Both the position numbers and the translations under genes were made by a program. A model generated the notes under the pieces. That model worked only from the letters and a program-made list of their open reading frames with translations, searched no databases and had not been told where the DNA came from. A stretch of 64,000 nucleotides of DNA, from the NCBI GenBank assembly GCA_028707085.1, contig JAQTUW010000001.1:121030-185029 (forward strand). The letters run 5' to 3'. This document shows positions 18,661-26,286 of this stretch, piece after piece. Each line of letters opens with the position of its first letter. Within the stretch, counting starts at the first letter, position 1. The stretch comes from Methylococcales bacterium. Its GTDB lineage: Bacteria > Pseudomonadota > Gammaproteobacteria > Methylococcales > Methylomonadaceae.

Positions 18661-18934
18661 AAGCTGTACTCCTCATTATTCTTGATTATATGACGCGAGA
18701 CGGCGCGGGCGGGGATAACACCGGCCAGAGACGGCTATCGGCGTATCGGCGGCGGAACCACTGGCGGATGAAAGATTACAGCAAATTAGGCGTCGATTCT
18801 ATCGGGAACCAGGAAAAATCTGACCATAATGATTCGGCGTGGCTTTCGGTTCCTGGCTCGATGCTTTCCAGTGGTATATATCCTGAATGACAAACCGCGC
18901 CGCTTCTGTCGCGGGTGTGTTATTAAAAAATAGT

Positions 18935-20326
18935 TCATTCATGCTTTTTCAGCGTGCTGCCCGCCGGTTTAAAGGTATGCAAATCCACCTTGCCGGTTTC
19001 CGTTTCGGCGGCGCAACCCCAGTTCAACTGCTGATCCTGGGTATAGCGTTTGCCCAGTTGCCAGGCGATTTCCGCTCGCGCCAGCTCCACCCCCAGATAA
19101 AAGGCGTGGCCGCCGTCCTTTTCCACCTGCAATTTCGGATAAAGATCGAACGGATCCCGGGCGGTATGCATGCCGTCGCGGTTAAACACATGCAAGCCCG
19201 CCTCGCTGGTCTGAATCCGGTAGCTGGGATCGCGAATTTCCGCGGCAATCGCCTCGATTTCGTCAAGCCGGTAAGGGAAGGGCGCGGTATCGTGTACAGT
19301 CAGCAAATCGGCCGAGATATGCTTGGGCAGGCTGTCGTGCTGTTTGGCGGCATACATGATGCGCCGGGCCCGATCGGCCTCCCTGATCGCCCGGCAGGCA
19401 TGGCGACTGACTTCGGTGGCCAGAATATGGTTGATGTCCAGTTCAGAACAGATGCCCAGCAACAGCGCGTTCATGCCGCTGGTGTCGGCATGGGTCAATT
19501 CAGTGATATTGCCCACCCCCAGCATCATTTCCACTTCCGGATAGCGCTGGCGGAAAGTGTGGTTGCGGACAATGGATTCGGTAAAGCCGAAATGGATGGG
19601 ATCGAGAATCGGATCGACGATGAACGCCCGGTTTTGGGCCTGCAAGCGGCGGATAGCGGCATCCAGCGAACTTAAATCGCCATGCTGTTCCGGAATCAGA
19701 ATCGGCGTGGCCGTCACTTCTTCGGCAATCCATAGGGATTTGCCGGTCAGGCTCAGCATGTAATCCGCGCCGGCTTTGGCGCCGGCCAGCAGGTCGCCGT
19801 CTTCCAGCGAATCGATGCTGACCGTAAAGCCTTCCTGCTTCAGGCTGCGGATACAATCCGCCAGATGCGGAAACGGCTGGCCGGGCAGACAGCCGATGTC
19901 GATGACATCCGCGCCGCTGGCCTTATAATAATAAGCGCGGGCGATAATTTGTTCGATGCCGATATTGGGCGCATCGACGATTTCCGCAAAAATTTTGGTG
20001 CGATACTGGCTCAAATCGTATTGATGGGCATCCTTGCCGAAGTATAGCGGCAAATCCTTCACTTCCTCCGGGCCGCGCTCCACCGGTGCCCCTAGTTGCG
20101 CTGAGAGCACAGCCAGATCGCCGCGACAACGTCCCGGGATCACAATCCGCTCCGCGCCGAAAGTATCCTTCAGGCGGCGGCCTATCATGTCCGTGGTCAT
20201 TAGCGCCGCCACCTTGACGCCCATTTCCAGCACCCGGTATTCGAAATCCGGCTGCATGGCGGCCAGAATCTGCCGTAATTGCTTTTCGGCCAGTTTGCCG
20301 GTCAAAAATAAAATCCGCTCGCTCAT
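18935..20326 (-). CDS. DUF6513 / dihydropteroate-synthase-related protein of methanopterin biosynthesis
   Basis: 463-residue cytoplasmic protein. The first 110 residues match, as I remember it, the DUF6513 region found only with a DHPS-like barrel (start MSERILFLTGKLAE). The central part is TIM-barrel-like with GADVIDIGCLPGQP, VSIDSLEDGDLLAGA, FIVDPILDPIHFGF and MLGVGNITELTHADTSGMN, similar to but distinct from bacterial FolP. Proteins of this kind are found in organisms that make tetrahydromethanopterin and are linked to its synthesis, presumably pterin-arylamine joining. The gene overlaps the upstream DmrB-like gene by ATGA, which fits a shared pathway. Formaldehyde oxidation through H4MPT is typical of methylotrophs. 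Confidence 0.8.
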   Translation of the reverse strand: MSERILFLTGKLAEKQLRQILAAMQPDFEYRVLEMGVKVAALMTTDMIGRRLKDTFGAERIVIPGRCRGDLAVLSAQLGAPVERGPEEVKDLPLYFGKDAHQYDLSQYRTKIFAEIVDAPNIGIEQIIARAYYYKASGADVIDIGCLPGQPFPHLADCIRSLKQEGFTVSIDSLEDGDLLAGAKAGADYMLSLTGKSLWIAEEVTATPILIPEQHGDLSSLDAAIRRLQAQNRAFIVDPILDPIHFGFTESIVRNHTFRQRYPEVEMMLGVGNITELTHADTSGMNALLLGICSELDINHILATEVSRHACRAIREADRARRIMYAAKQHDSLPKHISADLLTVHDTAPFPYRLDEIEAIAAEIRDPSYRIQTSEAGLHVFNRDGMHTARDPFDLYPKLQVEKDGGHAFYLGVELARAEIAWQLGKRYTQDQQLNWGCAAETETGKVDLHTFKPAGSTLKKHE

Positions 20327-20862
20327 GACAGTAAGGCCAGACGTTGTAGCACCGCCTGCTTCAGCGCATCCACATTCTCCACCACCCGGGTATAAGGGAA
20401 GTTTTTCAGTTTTTCAGTGGCTTCCAGATCGACAGGCCGGGGATAGACCATGACTTTTTTGTGGCCGGGGGCGGTGGTTTCGATGGCCGGGGCTACGTCG
20501 CAAGGATAAACGATGCTCTCGATCCGGCATTTCCCCGCCTGGGAATACAGATTGGTCACCAGACTGTCGGCTATGCCCAGCACGCATTTGGCGACGGTAT
20601 TGGAGGTGGCCGGAGCCATCACGAAGGTATGGTAATGGCCGGTGTAAAATAGCCCCACCGGCGGCGCGGACGCCGCCATGTCGCGGTATACCGGCATTCT
20701 GGCCTTCAGGTCGCCGATATGAATGCCGTACATTTTCAGCACTTCTTCGCCAGCCCGGCTCAGATACAGATCGACCCTGTCCAGGGTCAGCACGAACTCC
20801 AGGCATTCTTCAATATAGTGGCCGGAACCGGTAACGGCCCAGGCGAGGCGGGGTGATGGCAT
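20323..20862 (-). CDS. Flavoprotein, probable dihydromethanopterin reductase (DmrB-like)
   Basis: 179-residue flavoprotein of the PPC-decarboxylase/archaeoflavoprotein fold. Seen: WAVTGSGHY at the N-terminus (flavin phosphate loop), the FVMAPATSNTVAKCVLGIADSL segment that closes over FMN, and YPCDV further on. DmrB reduces dihydromethanopterin to tetrahydromethanopterin using reduced FMN or another acceptor; archaeal and Burkholderia enzymes are known. The ATGA overlap with the DUF6513 gene downstream supports this over AfpA or a phosphopantothenoylcysteine decarboxylase, both of which share the fold. The ATG at 20862 has no strong ribosome site; AT-rich sequence immediately upstream suggests a short leader. 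Confidence 0.75.
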   Translation of the reverse strand: MPSPRLAWAVTGSGHYIEECLEFVLTLDRVDLYLSRAGEEVLKMYGIHIGDLKARMPVYRDMAASAPPVGLFYTGHYHTFVMAPATSNTVAKCVLGIADSLVTNLYSQAGKCRIESIVYPCDVAPAIETTAPGHKKVMVYPRPVDLEATEKLKNFPYTRVVENVDALKQAVLQRLALLS

Positions 20863-21152
20863 GGCGGTAAGTGTTATATTAAGGATGGAATATTATAAGC
20901 GATGGGCAGACGGCCTGCCCCGTGAAGTTGTGGTTTCCGGGCGGCGTATTTTCACTGTGCGCCGAAAACGCCTTAATAAAAGACGACGCCATCACAGTTT
21001 AAACAAAACGATGTTTGACAAAAACAAGTTTAAAGATATTATCTCCGCCTCCCTTATGATTAATTAGAGATTGCTAATGCTTGCGCATTGGCCCGTCAGG
21101 GGGAGCAATTCTAATTTCCATGCTCTTTTTAACTAATGGTGGTAGCCAAAAA

Positions 21153-22328
21153 ATGCCTGATTTTCTTATAAACGTTGTGCCGTTCAAAAACGTTGCAGTT
21201 GTAAGATACACCTTGACCATGCTGTTATTAATTTCCGCCATGCAGACCGCGCACGCCGATTTCGTGGAAGCGGTTAGCCTGCTCGACAAATATAACCTGA
21301 TCACCACTGGTAATGTCACCAGTTACTCGGAAGTTGACGGCAATGCCCTGATAGGCGGCAATCTGACAGGTGGAAACTATCATATTCACAACACCAGCAC
21401 AGCGGCTCCGGCGCTGACAGTGGGCGGCAATGTCGGCGGCAACGTCAATGTCAATGGCCCCGGCCTGGATGTTGGCGGCAGCATCCAGGGCAATGTCAAT
21501 ATGAATGGCGGCGGCAATGCCTACGCTGGTTCCGTGTCGGGCGGCGCGACGCTGCAAAACAACGCTAACGGCAATGGTTCCAGCTATGTGGTGGGTAATA
21601 TCGCCGGTGCCGTCAATACCAATGGCGGCGGCACCTATTACGGCGGCGCGCTGACCGGCACAGCCAATGGCGCGATTCATACCGACGTGACCATGACTTT
21701 TAATCCGCAGAGCGTGGCGGAAGCCGCCGCCAACACCCTGAGCGGATTTTCGGATGCGCTGAGCGGACAAACCGTCAACAGCACCTATAGCGTAACAGGC
21801 AACACCGCGACGTTTAACGCCGAGAGCAGCGGCTTGTCGGTATTTACCATTACCGACGCCAACAGCTTTTTTAGTCAGGTTTCACAGATTCAATTCAATC
21901 TGCAAAACGGTGCGCAGGAAATTTTGATCAATGTCATCAATTCCAGCGCCAATTCCACCCTGAATATCGACGCCAACTTCCTGGGTAGCGCGGCGACTGC
22001 ATTGGGCGCGAATCTGCTGTGGAATTTCGAAAACGCCGACAATATTTCAATCGGCTCGCAATTTGGCGGCACGGTGCTGGCGCTGGCCGCCAACGTATCG
22101 ACCAGCCAGAATATCGAAGGCACGCTAGTGGCGGCTTCGCTGACTCAGGGCGGCGAAATTCATTCCCAGCCGCTGAGCGCCGGGTATGCCAATCTGGTTA
22201 CCACTCTCGCAAGCAGTTCTACCACCAGCGCCTCTGGCGCCGCGATACCCGAACCCGGCATGCTGGCTTTAATCGCGCTGGGCTGGCTGGCGATGGGTCT
22301 GGGCTTGCGTCACGCCAGACGATCCTGA
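21153..22328 (+). CDS. Choice-of-anchor A family protein with PEP-CTERM sorting tail
   Basis: 391-residue exported protein with the start at 21153 (MPDFLINV); a start at 21120 is also possible. The N-terminal hydrophobic stretch TLTMLLLISAMQTAHA is a signal peptide. The body is Gly/Asn-rich with a repeating pattern of the type VGGNVGGNVNVNGPG and NMNGGGNAYAG, as in collagen-binding/choice-of-anchor A domains. The C-terminus has the exosortase tripartite tail: IPEPG, a hydrophobic helix of about 18 residues and a final cluster RHARRS. PEP-CTERM proteins are cleaved by an EpsH-type exosortase and are common in bacteria that make exopolysaccharide, so an exosortase gene is expected elsewhere in the genome. 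Binding partner unknown. Confidence 0.85.
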   Translation: MPDFLINVVPFKNVAVVRYTLTMLLLISAMQTAHADFVEAVSLLDKYNLITTGNVTSYSEVDGNALIGGNLTGGNYHIHNTSTAAPALTVGGNVGGNVNVNGPGLDVGGSIQGNVNMNGGGNAYAGSVSGGATLQNNANGNGSSYVVGNIAGAVNTNGGGTYYGGALTGTANGAIHTDVTMTFNPQSVAEAAANTLSGFSDALSGQTVNSTYSVTGNTATFNAESSGLSVFTITDANSFFSQVSQIQFNLQNGAQEILINVINSSANSTLNIDANFLGSAATALGANLLWNFENADNISIGSQFGGTVLALAANVSTSQNIEGTLVAASLTQGGEIHSQPLSAGYANLVTTLASSSTTSASGAAIPEPGMLALIALGWLAMGLGLRHARRS

Positions 22329-22335
22329 CCAGCGG

Positions 22336-22359
22336 GGCGGGCGCGGTTTTGCGCCCGCC
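22336..22359. terminator. Bidirectional hairpin terminator
   Basis: GGCGGGCGC at 22336-22344 is perfectly complementary to GCGCCCGCC at 22351-22359, with the loop GGTTTT. It lies midway between the convergent ends of the PEP-CTERM gene and the cytochrome P460 gene and is followed by AGTTTC on the plus strand, so it likely serves both. Confidence 0.7.
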
Positions 22360-22376
22360 AGTTTCAGTCGGCCGTT

Positions 22377-22859
22377 CTATTTTTTAAAGGCCGGTTCGGT
22401 AAACACATAATCGTTGTCCTTCATGGTGGTATGGCAGGCAAAACAGGTGGCCGTGGCGTTTTCATCGTTCATGACCAGAGTTTTCCCCTCCCAGTGACCA
22501 AACCCCCAGCCGCCGGTGGCCGCATATTTTTTGGCGTCCTTGACCATGGCTTCAGCGCCGGCGAACTCGCCCGGCACAATGGCCGCAGGCCAGCGTGGAT
22601 GAACTTTCTCTTTCCAGGATAGCTTGGCGATAATCGAACCGTCCGGCCAGGGCAGGGTCTTGCCTTCGCGGCCGGCATGAATGGCGGTATTATTGCCGAC
22701 AATGGCCCGTACATACTTTTTCTCCAGCCGGTGCGACACGCCCAGCACCCGCCAGTCGATATAATCGCCGTATTCCGCAGTTTCGGCGGCAGTCTCCGCC
22801 TGCGCGGCGGAAAATGCCAAAATCAGGCTGGTCAGTAAAAGCGTTTGTCTTGCAGGCAT
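22377..22859 (-). CDS. Cytochrome P460 family protein
   Basis: 160-residue periplasmic c-type cytochrome. A signal peptide ends near AQA at residue 21; the single haem motif CFACH is at 139-143, near the C-terminus as in P460 and cytochrome c'-beta. WPDGSIIAKLSWKEK at 71-85 and GGWGFGHWEGK at 116-126 are the other family-like segments. P460 proteins of ammonia and methane oxidisers carry a haem-lysine cross-link and oxidise hydroxylamine and NO; the lysine in IIAKLSW (Lys79) is a plausible cross-link residue, but only alignment can confirm it, and without it the protein would be c'-beta-like (NO binding). A perfect GGAGG box lies six bases before the ATG. It is monocistronic and converges on the PEP-CTERM gene. 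Confidence 0.85.
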   Translation of the reverse strand: MPARQTLLLTSLILAFSAAQAETAAETAEYGDYIDWRVLGVSHRLEKKYVRAIVGNNTAIHAGREGKTLPWPDGSIIAKLSWKEKVHPRWPAAIVPGEFAGAEAMVKDAKKYAATGGWGFGHWEGKTLVMNDENATATCFACHTTMKDNDYVFTEPAFKK

Positions 22860-23064
22860 GGTAATCCTCCGTCAGTTAAGGTTCGGGAATCTTATCAATT
22901 TATCGATAAGCCTGCCAAAAATCCGGGATACCGGCGAACGGGCAATTTATTGCAGATTAGTCGGATTTTGATGCGATGGTGGATACTGGCTGATCAATCC
23001 TCTAAACTTAAGCCCCCTACCCCCCCATCAACACGTTGATTTGTAGGCATGTTTTCGACAAGGC

Positions 23065-23490
23065 TTAGGGTGATTGTTGCGCCGCCCGCCAAGAGAGGCC
23101 GGAGGTGTTTTCTAAGGCAATACGGTGTTTCAGTCGCTTAAAAGCTTCCTCAATTCGCCAGCGACTATGATAAAGTCCGGTAAAGTCAGCGGCAGGATAA
23201 GCCGCGCTATCGAGTAACGATGTCATCAGCCTATAGAGGCGTCCATTGGGTGTCACAACCCGCACCAAGCGTACTTGAGTGGGAATTGGGCTGCACGCAT
23301 AATCGACACAATCAATGCTTGAACACTGGCTTTGAAACCAGAGATCATGGGCACCAGCATGACGGGAAAGATCAAAACACGTTGACGGGTGAAAGCAGAA
23401 GAGTTGAGACGGGATTGGTCAAGAAGCTCTAAAGAATGCAGGAAGTCAATAAAGTTGACTAAAATAGTACGGAATTCAGACGGACATCAT
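23065..23490 (-). pseudogene. IS4-family transposase remnant (internal deletion, frameshift)
   Basis: Two pieces of one IS4-type transposase, joined out of frame. Upstream piece (about 23490-23320): reads SEFRTILVNFIDFLHSLELL then a NSSAFTRQRVLIFPVMLV and GFKASVQ stretch, the N-terminal region of this group, without an in-frame ATG. Downstream piece (about 23310-23065, another frame): RLVRVVTPNGRLYRLMTSLL and then YHSRWRIEEAFKRLK, which matches the IS4 Y-(2)-R-(3)-E-(6)-K signature including the third acidic catalytic residue. The middle, with the two catalytic Asp, is missing and the tail is cut after SWRAAQQSP. It cannot be active. Clear terminal repeats were not found. It lies between cytochrome P460 and queA. 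Confidence 0.8.
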
Positions 23491-23601
23491 TTTTCCTTAT
23501 ATAATAGTAAATTAAGGGCGCATTTTAGCGCTTAACAGATTGATTGTATAGGGATTTTATCTTAATTTTAGAGGATTGCATCCAAACCCGCCACGGCCAT
23601 A

Positions 23602-23958
23602 ATGCCAATTTGCTGCGAAGAATGTGAAACCAAGCTGAATAAACCGGGTGATGCCCTGCAAATACTGGAAAAGCATGTCGATTTTGTCGCCTTAGCCGCT
23701 TCGATCGATATAGCAGCGGCCCGGCTCAGTCGGGGCAGCATTCCCCGGCAGTTATACCGGAAGCGAATCAAAACGGAAACCGAGGCCGCCACAGCCTTGA
23801 ATATCCAGGCAGCCGATGTTAATCTAAAAAATTTAGCTTTCCGTCCAGACACCGGCGGGGAATCCCGAAAACTACCTTTACGGCAGGATCATTTCCGCCC
23901 CCACCATGAAAAAAAGCGATTTTTATTACCAGCTTCCGCCATCCCTGATCGCCCTTAA
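23602..23958 (+). other. Doubtful open frame, possibly a transposase scrap
   Basis: An open frame of 118 codons that runs past the real queA start in another frame. There is no ribosome site. The part LEKHVDFVALAASIDIAAARLSRG distantly recalls the N-terminus of IS5-type transposases, which would fit the mobile-element debris just upstream, but the resemblance is weak and the rest matches nothing. The minus strand is open here too. I regard the stretch as non-coding or decayed. Confidence 0.25.
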
Positions 23959-24925
23959 ACCCTTGCCGCAGCGTAGCGGCAGCCGGCTGCTGCAACTGGA
24001 TAAAGCCCTGGGCACAGTGCAGGATCGCATGTTTTCCGACTTTGCCGAGTTGCTGAAGCCCGGCGATGTGCTGGTGTTCAACGATACCAAAGTCATACCG
24101 GCCCGGCTGTTCGGCCATAAAGCCACCGGCGGCAGGCTGGAAATTCTGATCGAGCGGCTGGAAGGCCCGCGGCAGGCGCTGGCGCATATTCGGGCCAGCA
24201 AGGCACCGAAGCCGGATACTGTGCTGCGACTGGACAATCAGGCCAGTTGCCGGGTGCTTGGCAAGGAACACGATCTTTACCGGCTGGCATTCGAAACCCC
24301 GCAAACCCTGCTGGAATTGCTGGCGGAAATCGGTCACATCCCCTTGCCGCCCTATATCGACAGGGCCGATGAGGCGGAGGATATCGAACGTTATCAGACC
24401 CTGTTCGCCCGGCATGCCGGTGCGGTTGCCGCGCCGACGGCCGGCCTGCATTTCGACCAGCTCACGCTGGACAGGCTGGAGAGGCTGGGCGTCGCTAAAA
24501 CCTTTGTCACCCTGCATGTGGGCAGCGGCACTTTTCAGCCGGTACGGGCGGAAAATCTGGCCGAGCATGTCATGCACAAGGAATTTTATCAGGTCAACAA
24601 CCAAGCGGTGGCGGCAATCGAACAGGCCAGGGCGAACGGCGGCAGGGTGGTGGCGATCGGCACCACGGCGGTCAGGGCGCTGGAATCGGCTTCGGCCGGC
24701 GGACGCTTGCAGGCCGGTTGCGGCGACACCGAATTGTTCGTCACCCCCGGTTATCGTTTTAAAACGGTTGACGCCATGCTCACCAATTTCCATTTGCCGG
24801 AATCCACCTTATTGATGCTGATTGCGGCGTTTGCCGGATATCAGCCGGTCATGCAGGCTTACCGGCACGCCATAGCCGAAAAATACCGCTTCTTCAGCTA
24901 TGGCGACGCGATGGCGATATTTTAA
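23906..24925 (+). CDS. queA: S-adenosylmethionine:tRNA ribosyltransferase-isomerase
   Basis: 339-residue enzyme of queuosine synthesis that transfers and isomerises the ribosyl part of SAM onto preQ1 in tRNA, giving epoxyqueuosine. The start MKKSDFYYQLPPSLIA is the family standard. Other marks: VLVFNDTKVIPARLFG near 54-69, PLPPYIDR near 148, AVAAPTAGLHFD near 172, LHVGSGTFQPV near 207 and NFHLPESTLLML near 292. Length is normal. In many gammaproteobacteria queA is followed by tgt, but here the next gene is on the opposite strand, so tgt must be elsewhere. Confidence 0.96.
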   Translation: MKKSDFYYQLPPSLIALKPLPQRSGSRLLQLDKALGTVQDRMFSDFAELLKPGDVLVFNDTKVIPARLFGHKATGGRLEILIERLEGPRQALAHIRASKAPKPDTVLRLDNQASCRVLGKEHDLYRLAFETPQTLLELLAEIGHIPLPPYIDRADEAEDIERYQTLFARHAGAVAAPTAGLHFDQLTLDRLERLGVAKTFVTLHVGSGTFQPVRAENLAEHVMHKEFYQVNNQAVAAIEQARANGGRVVAIGTTAVRALESASAGGRLQAGCGDTELFVTPGYRFKTVDAMLTNFHLPESTLLMLIAAFAGYQPVMQAYRHAIAEKYRFFSYGDAMAIF

Positions 24926-24929
24926 CGGC

Positions 24930-25397
24930 TTACAGGCCCAGTTCGGTCAGGCCGGGATGATCGTCCGGCCGCCGCCCCGGCGGCCAGTGGAACAGGCGCT
25001 GTTCGAGCAGGATGGGCAGGTCGTTGATGCTGGCGTGGCGGTACTGCATCAGGCCGTATGCGTTGAACTCCCAGTTTTCATTGCCGTAACTGCGAAACCA
25101 GTCGCCTGCCTGATCATGCCATTCATAGGCAAAACGCACGGCGATGCGATTGCCGCTACAGGCCCATAATTCCTTGATCAGCCGGTAATCCAGCTCCGTG
25201 GCCCATTTGCGCTGCAAACAAGCCCGCACCTGCTCGCGGCCAACCGGAAATTCGGCGCGATTGCGCCAGCGGGTATCCTCGGTATAAACCTGCACCACCC
25301 GATTCGGGTCGCGGCTGTTCCAGGCGTCTTCCGCCATCCGTACTTTTTGGGCGGCGGTTTCCGGGGTAAAAGGTGGTAAGGGTGGTCTGCTGTCCAT
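24930..25397 (-). CDS. DUF1348 / NTF2-like protein
   Basis: 155-residue protein of the nuclear-transport-factor-2-like fold, DUF1348 type. The pattern [23 protein letters not shown], then [25 protein letters not shown] and [12 protein letters not shown] is typical of this small, widespread family of cone-shaped alpha/beta proteins. Members have no firmly assigned function; some are annotated as putative isomerase or hydrolase folds. It converges on queA with only four bases between the stop codons, and its ATG at 25397 is preceded by a GGAG-type box. Confidence 0.8.
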   Translation of the reverse strand: MDSRPPLPPFTPETAAQKVRMAEDAWNSRDPNRVVQVYTEDTRWRNRAEFPVGREQVRACLQRKWATELDYRLIKELWACSGNRIAVRFAYEWHDQAGDWFRSYGNENWEFNAYGLMQYRHASINDLPILLEQRLFHWPPGRRPDDHPGLTELGL

Positions 25398-25608
25398 GAC
25401 GGCTCCGTTAATTTGGAGAAAAAAATCCGCTTGCGTCGGTTTGCCATCCGCCGGGATTTACCCTAGAATCCGCTACGGGCCGTTGCGGCAAATGCATGCG
25501 GCCAATTATATATTTGATAATGATTGAATATTGGCGATTCCGTTGCAATTTTGTCCATAAAGTCTTTCTTTAATTTCATTTGTCCTAAACCCGGTCTGGA
25601 GAACGTAC

Positions 25609-25926
25609 ATGAAAAAATATAGCCTGATTCTGGCGGCAGCTCTGTTGCTGCCGCTGACCACCGCCCTGGCCGATCCGGTCGATGAGGGATTCAAAGGCCG
25701 GCATGGGCATAATCTGGAGCGCCTGGCCAAGGAATTGTCGCTAACTCCGGAACAGAAAGCCAGCCTGGAAACCATTTTCAAGGAAGAACATGAAAAATTC
25801 CGGGCGATACACGAAGAAATTCACAGTCGGGTCAAGGCGGTCTTGAATGGCGAACAGATCGCCAAATGGGAACAGCTCATCAGCCAGCACAAAGGCCATC
25901 GCGGCAAACAGCCAGCAGCGGAGTAA
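25609..25926 (+). CDS. Spy/CpxP-like periplasmic protein
   Basis: 105-residue exported protein with a signal peptide (MKKYSLILAAALLLPLTTALA, cleavage near residue 21) and a highly charged helical mature part. LTPEQ at about 45-49 is the repeat signature of the LTXXQ (Spy/CpxP/ZraP) family; one copy is clear and the later GEQIAKWEQL is a degenerate second. Family members are periplasmic chaperones or metal/envelope stress sensors. A GGAGAACGT box precedes the ATG. It is monocistronic and is followed by a strong hairpin. Confidence 0.75.
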   Translation: MKKYSLILAAALLLPLTTALADPVDEGFKGRHGHNLERLAKELSLTPEQKASLETIFKEEHEKFRAIHEEIHSRVKAVLNGEQIAKWEQLISQHKGHRGKQPAAE

Positions 25927-25936
25927 GCCGTTTCAG

Positions 25937-25958
25937 CGGGGCGAATCGCTTCGCCCCG
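25937..25958 (+). terminator. Hairpin after the Spy-like gene
   Basis: CGGGGCGAA at 25937-25945 and TTCGCCCCG at 25950-25958 form a perfect nine-pair stem with a four-base TCGC loop, ten bases past the stop codon. No T-run follows, so it may act as an mRNA 3' end stabiliser or need a factor. It would also lie downstream of the small minus-strand gene that ends at 26006. Confidence 0.55.
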
Positions 25959-26005
25959 TCCGGCTCGCCGCTGGCGATCGAACCCGACCTAGCCTCGCGC
26001 GCCGG

Positions 26006-26161
26006 TCAGTTCAGGTTTTTTTTACTGTTGGCGTTGACGTTGCTGACCAGGGTGGTGACCGCAAGCAAAGCCGACGAGATGATGTATTCACCGGCGATAA
26101 AGCCCGCGATGCCGGTAAAAAAAATCAGACCAGTAAAAATATCTTTCAATTGGGTATTCAT
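26006..26161 (-). CDS. 51-residue membrane protein
   Basis: A short frame on the minus strand, ATG at 26161 to TGA at 26008-26006. The product starts MNTQLKDIFTGLIFF, continues with a glycine-containing hydrophobic stretch (about residues 9-40, one long or two short membrane helices around a GEY turn) and ends with the polar tail NANSKKNLN. The upstream GGGCG is a weak ribosome site. The hydrophobic composition and polar ends look like a real small membrane protein and not chance, but I recognise no family and there is no operon partner. Confidence 0.5.
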   Translation of the reverse strand: MNTQLKDIFTGLIFFTGIAGFIAGEYIISSALLAVTTLVSNVNANSKKNLN

Positions 26162-26286
26162 TATGACGCCCGGAAGTTGAGGTAAGGCTAATATAAAGTC
26201 CCGAAGCCGGCGTCACAAGACTCTAAAAACGATATGGGTTGTTTCCTTAAATGAAATAAAAGCCGAGCAGGGGGCTGGGTCAGGCC

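Noticed and set aside
18690-18890. 66-codon plus-strand frame
   Set aside because: No ribosome site and no family; it lies in the intergenic stretch between two minus-strand genes.
20861-21067. 68-codon plus-strand frame opposite and beyond the DmrB-like start
   Set aside because: Very basic, random-looking product; more likely the promoter region of the DmrB-like gene.
22336-22359. Possible REP/palindromic repeat family
   Set aside because: Only one copy of this hairpin sequence was seen in the window; it is better read as a terminator between convergent genes.
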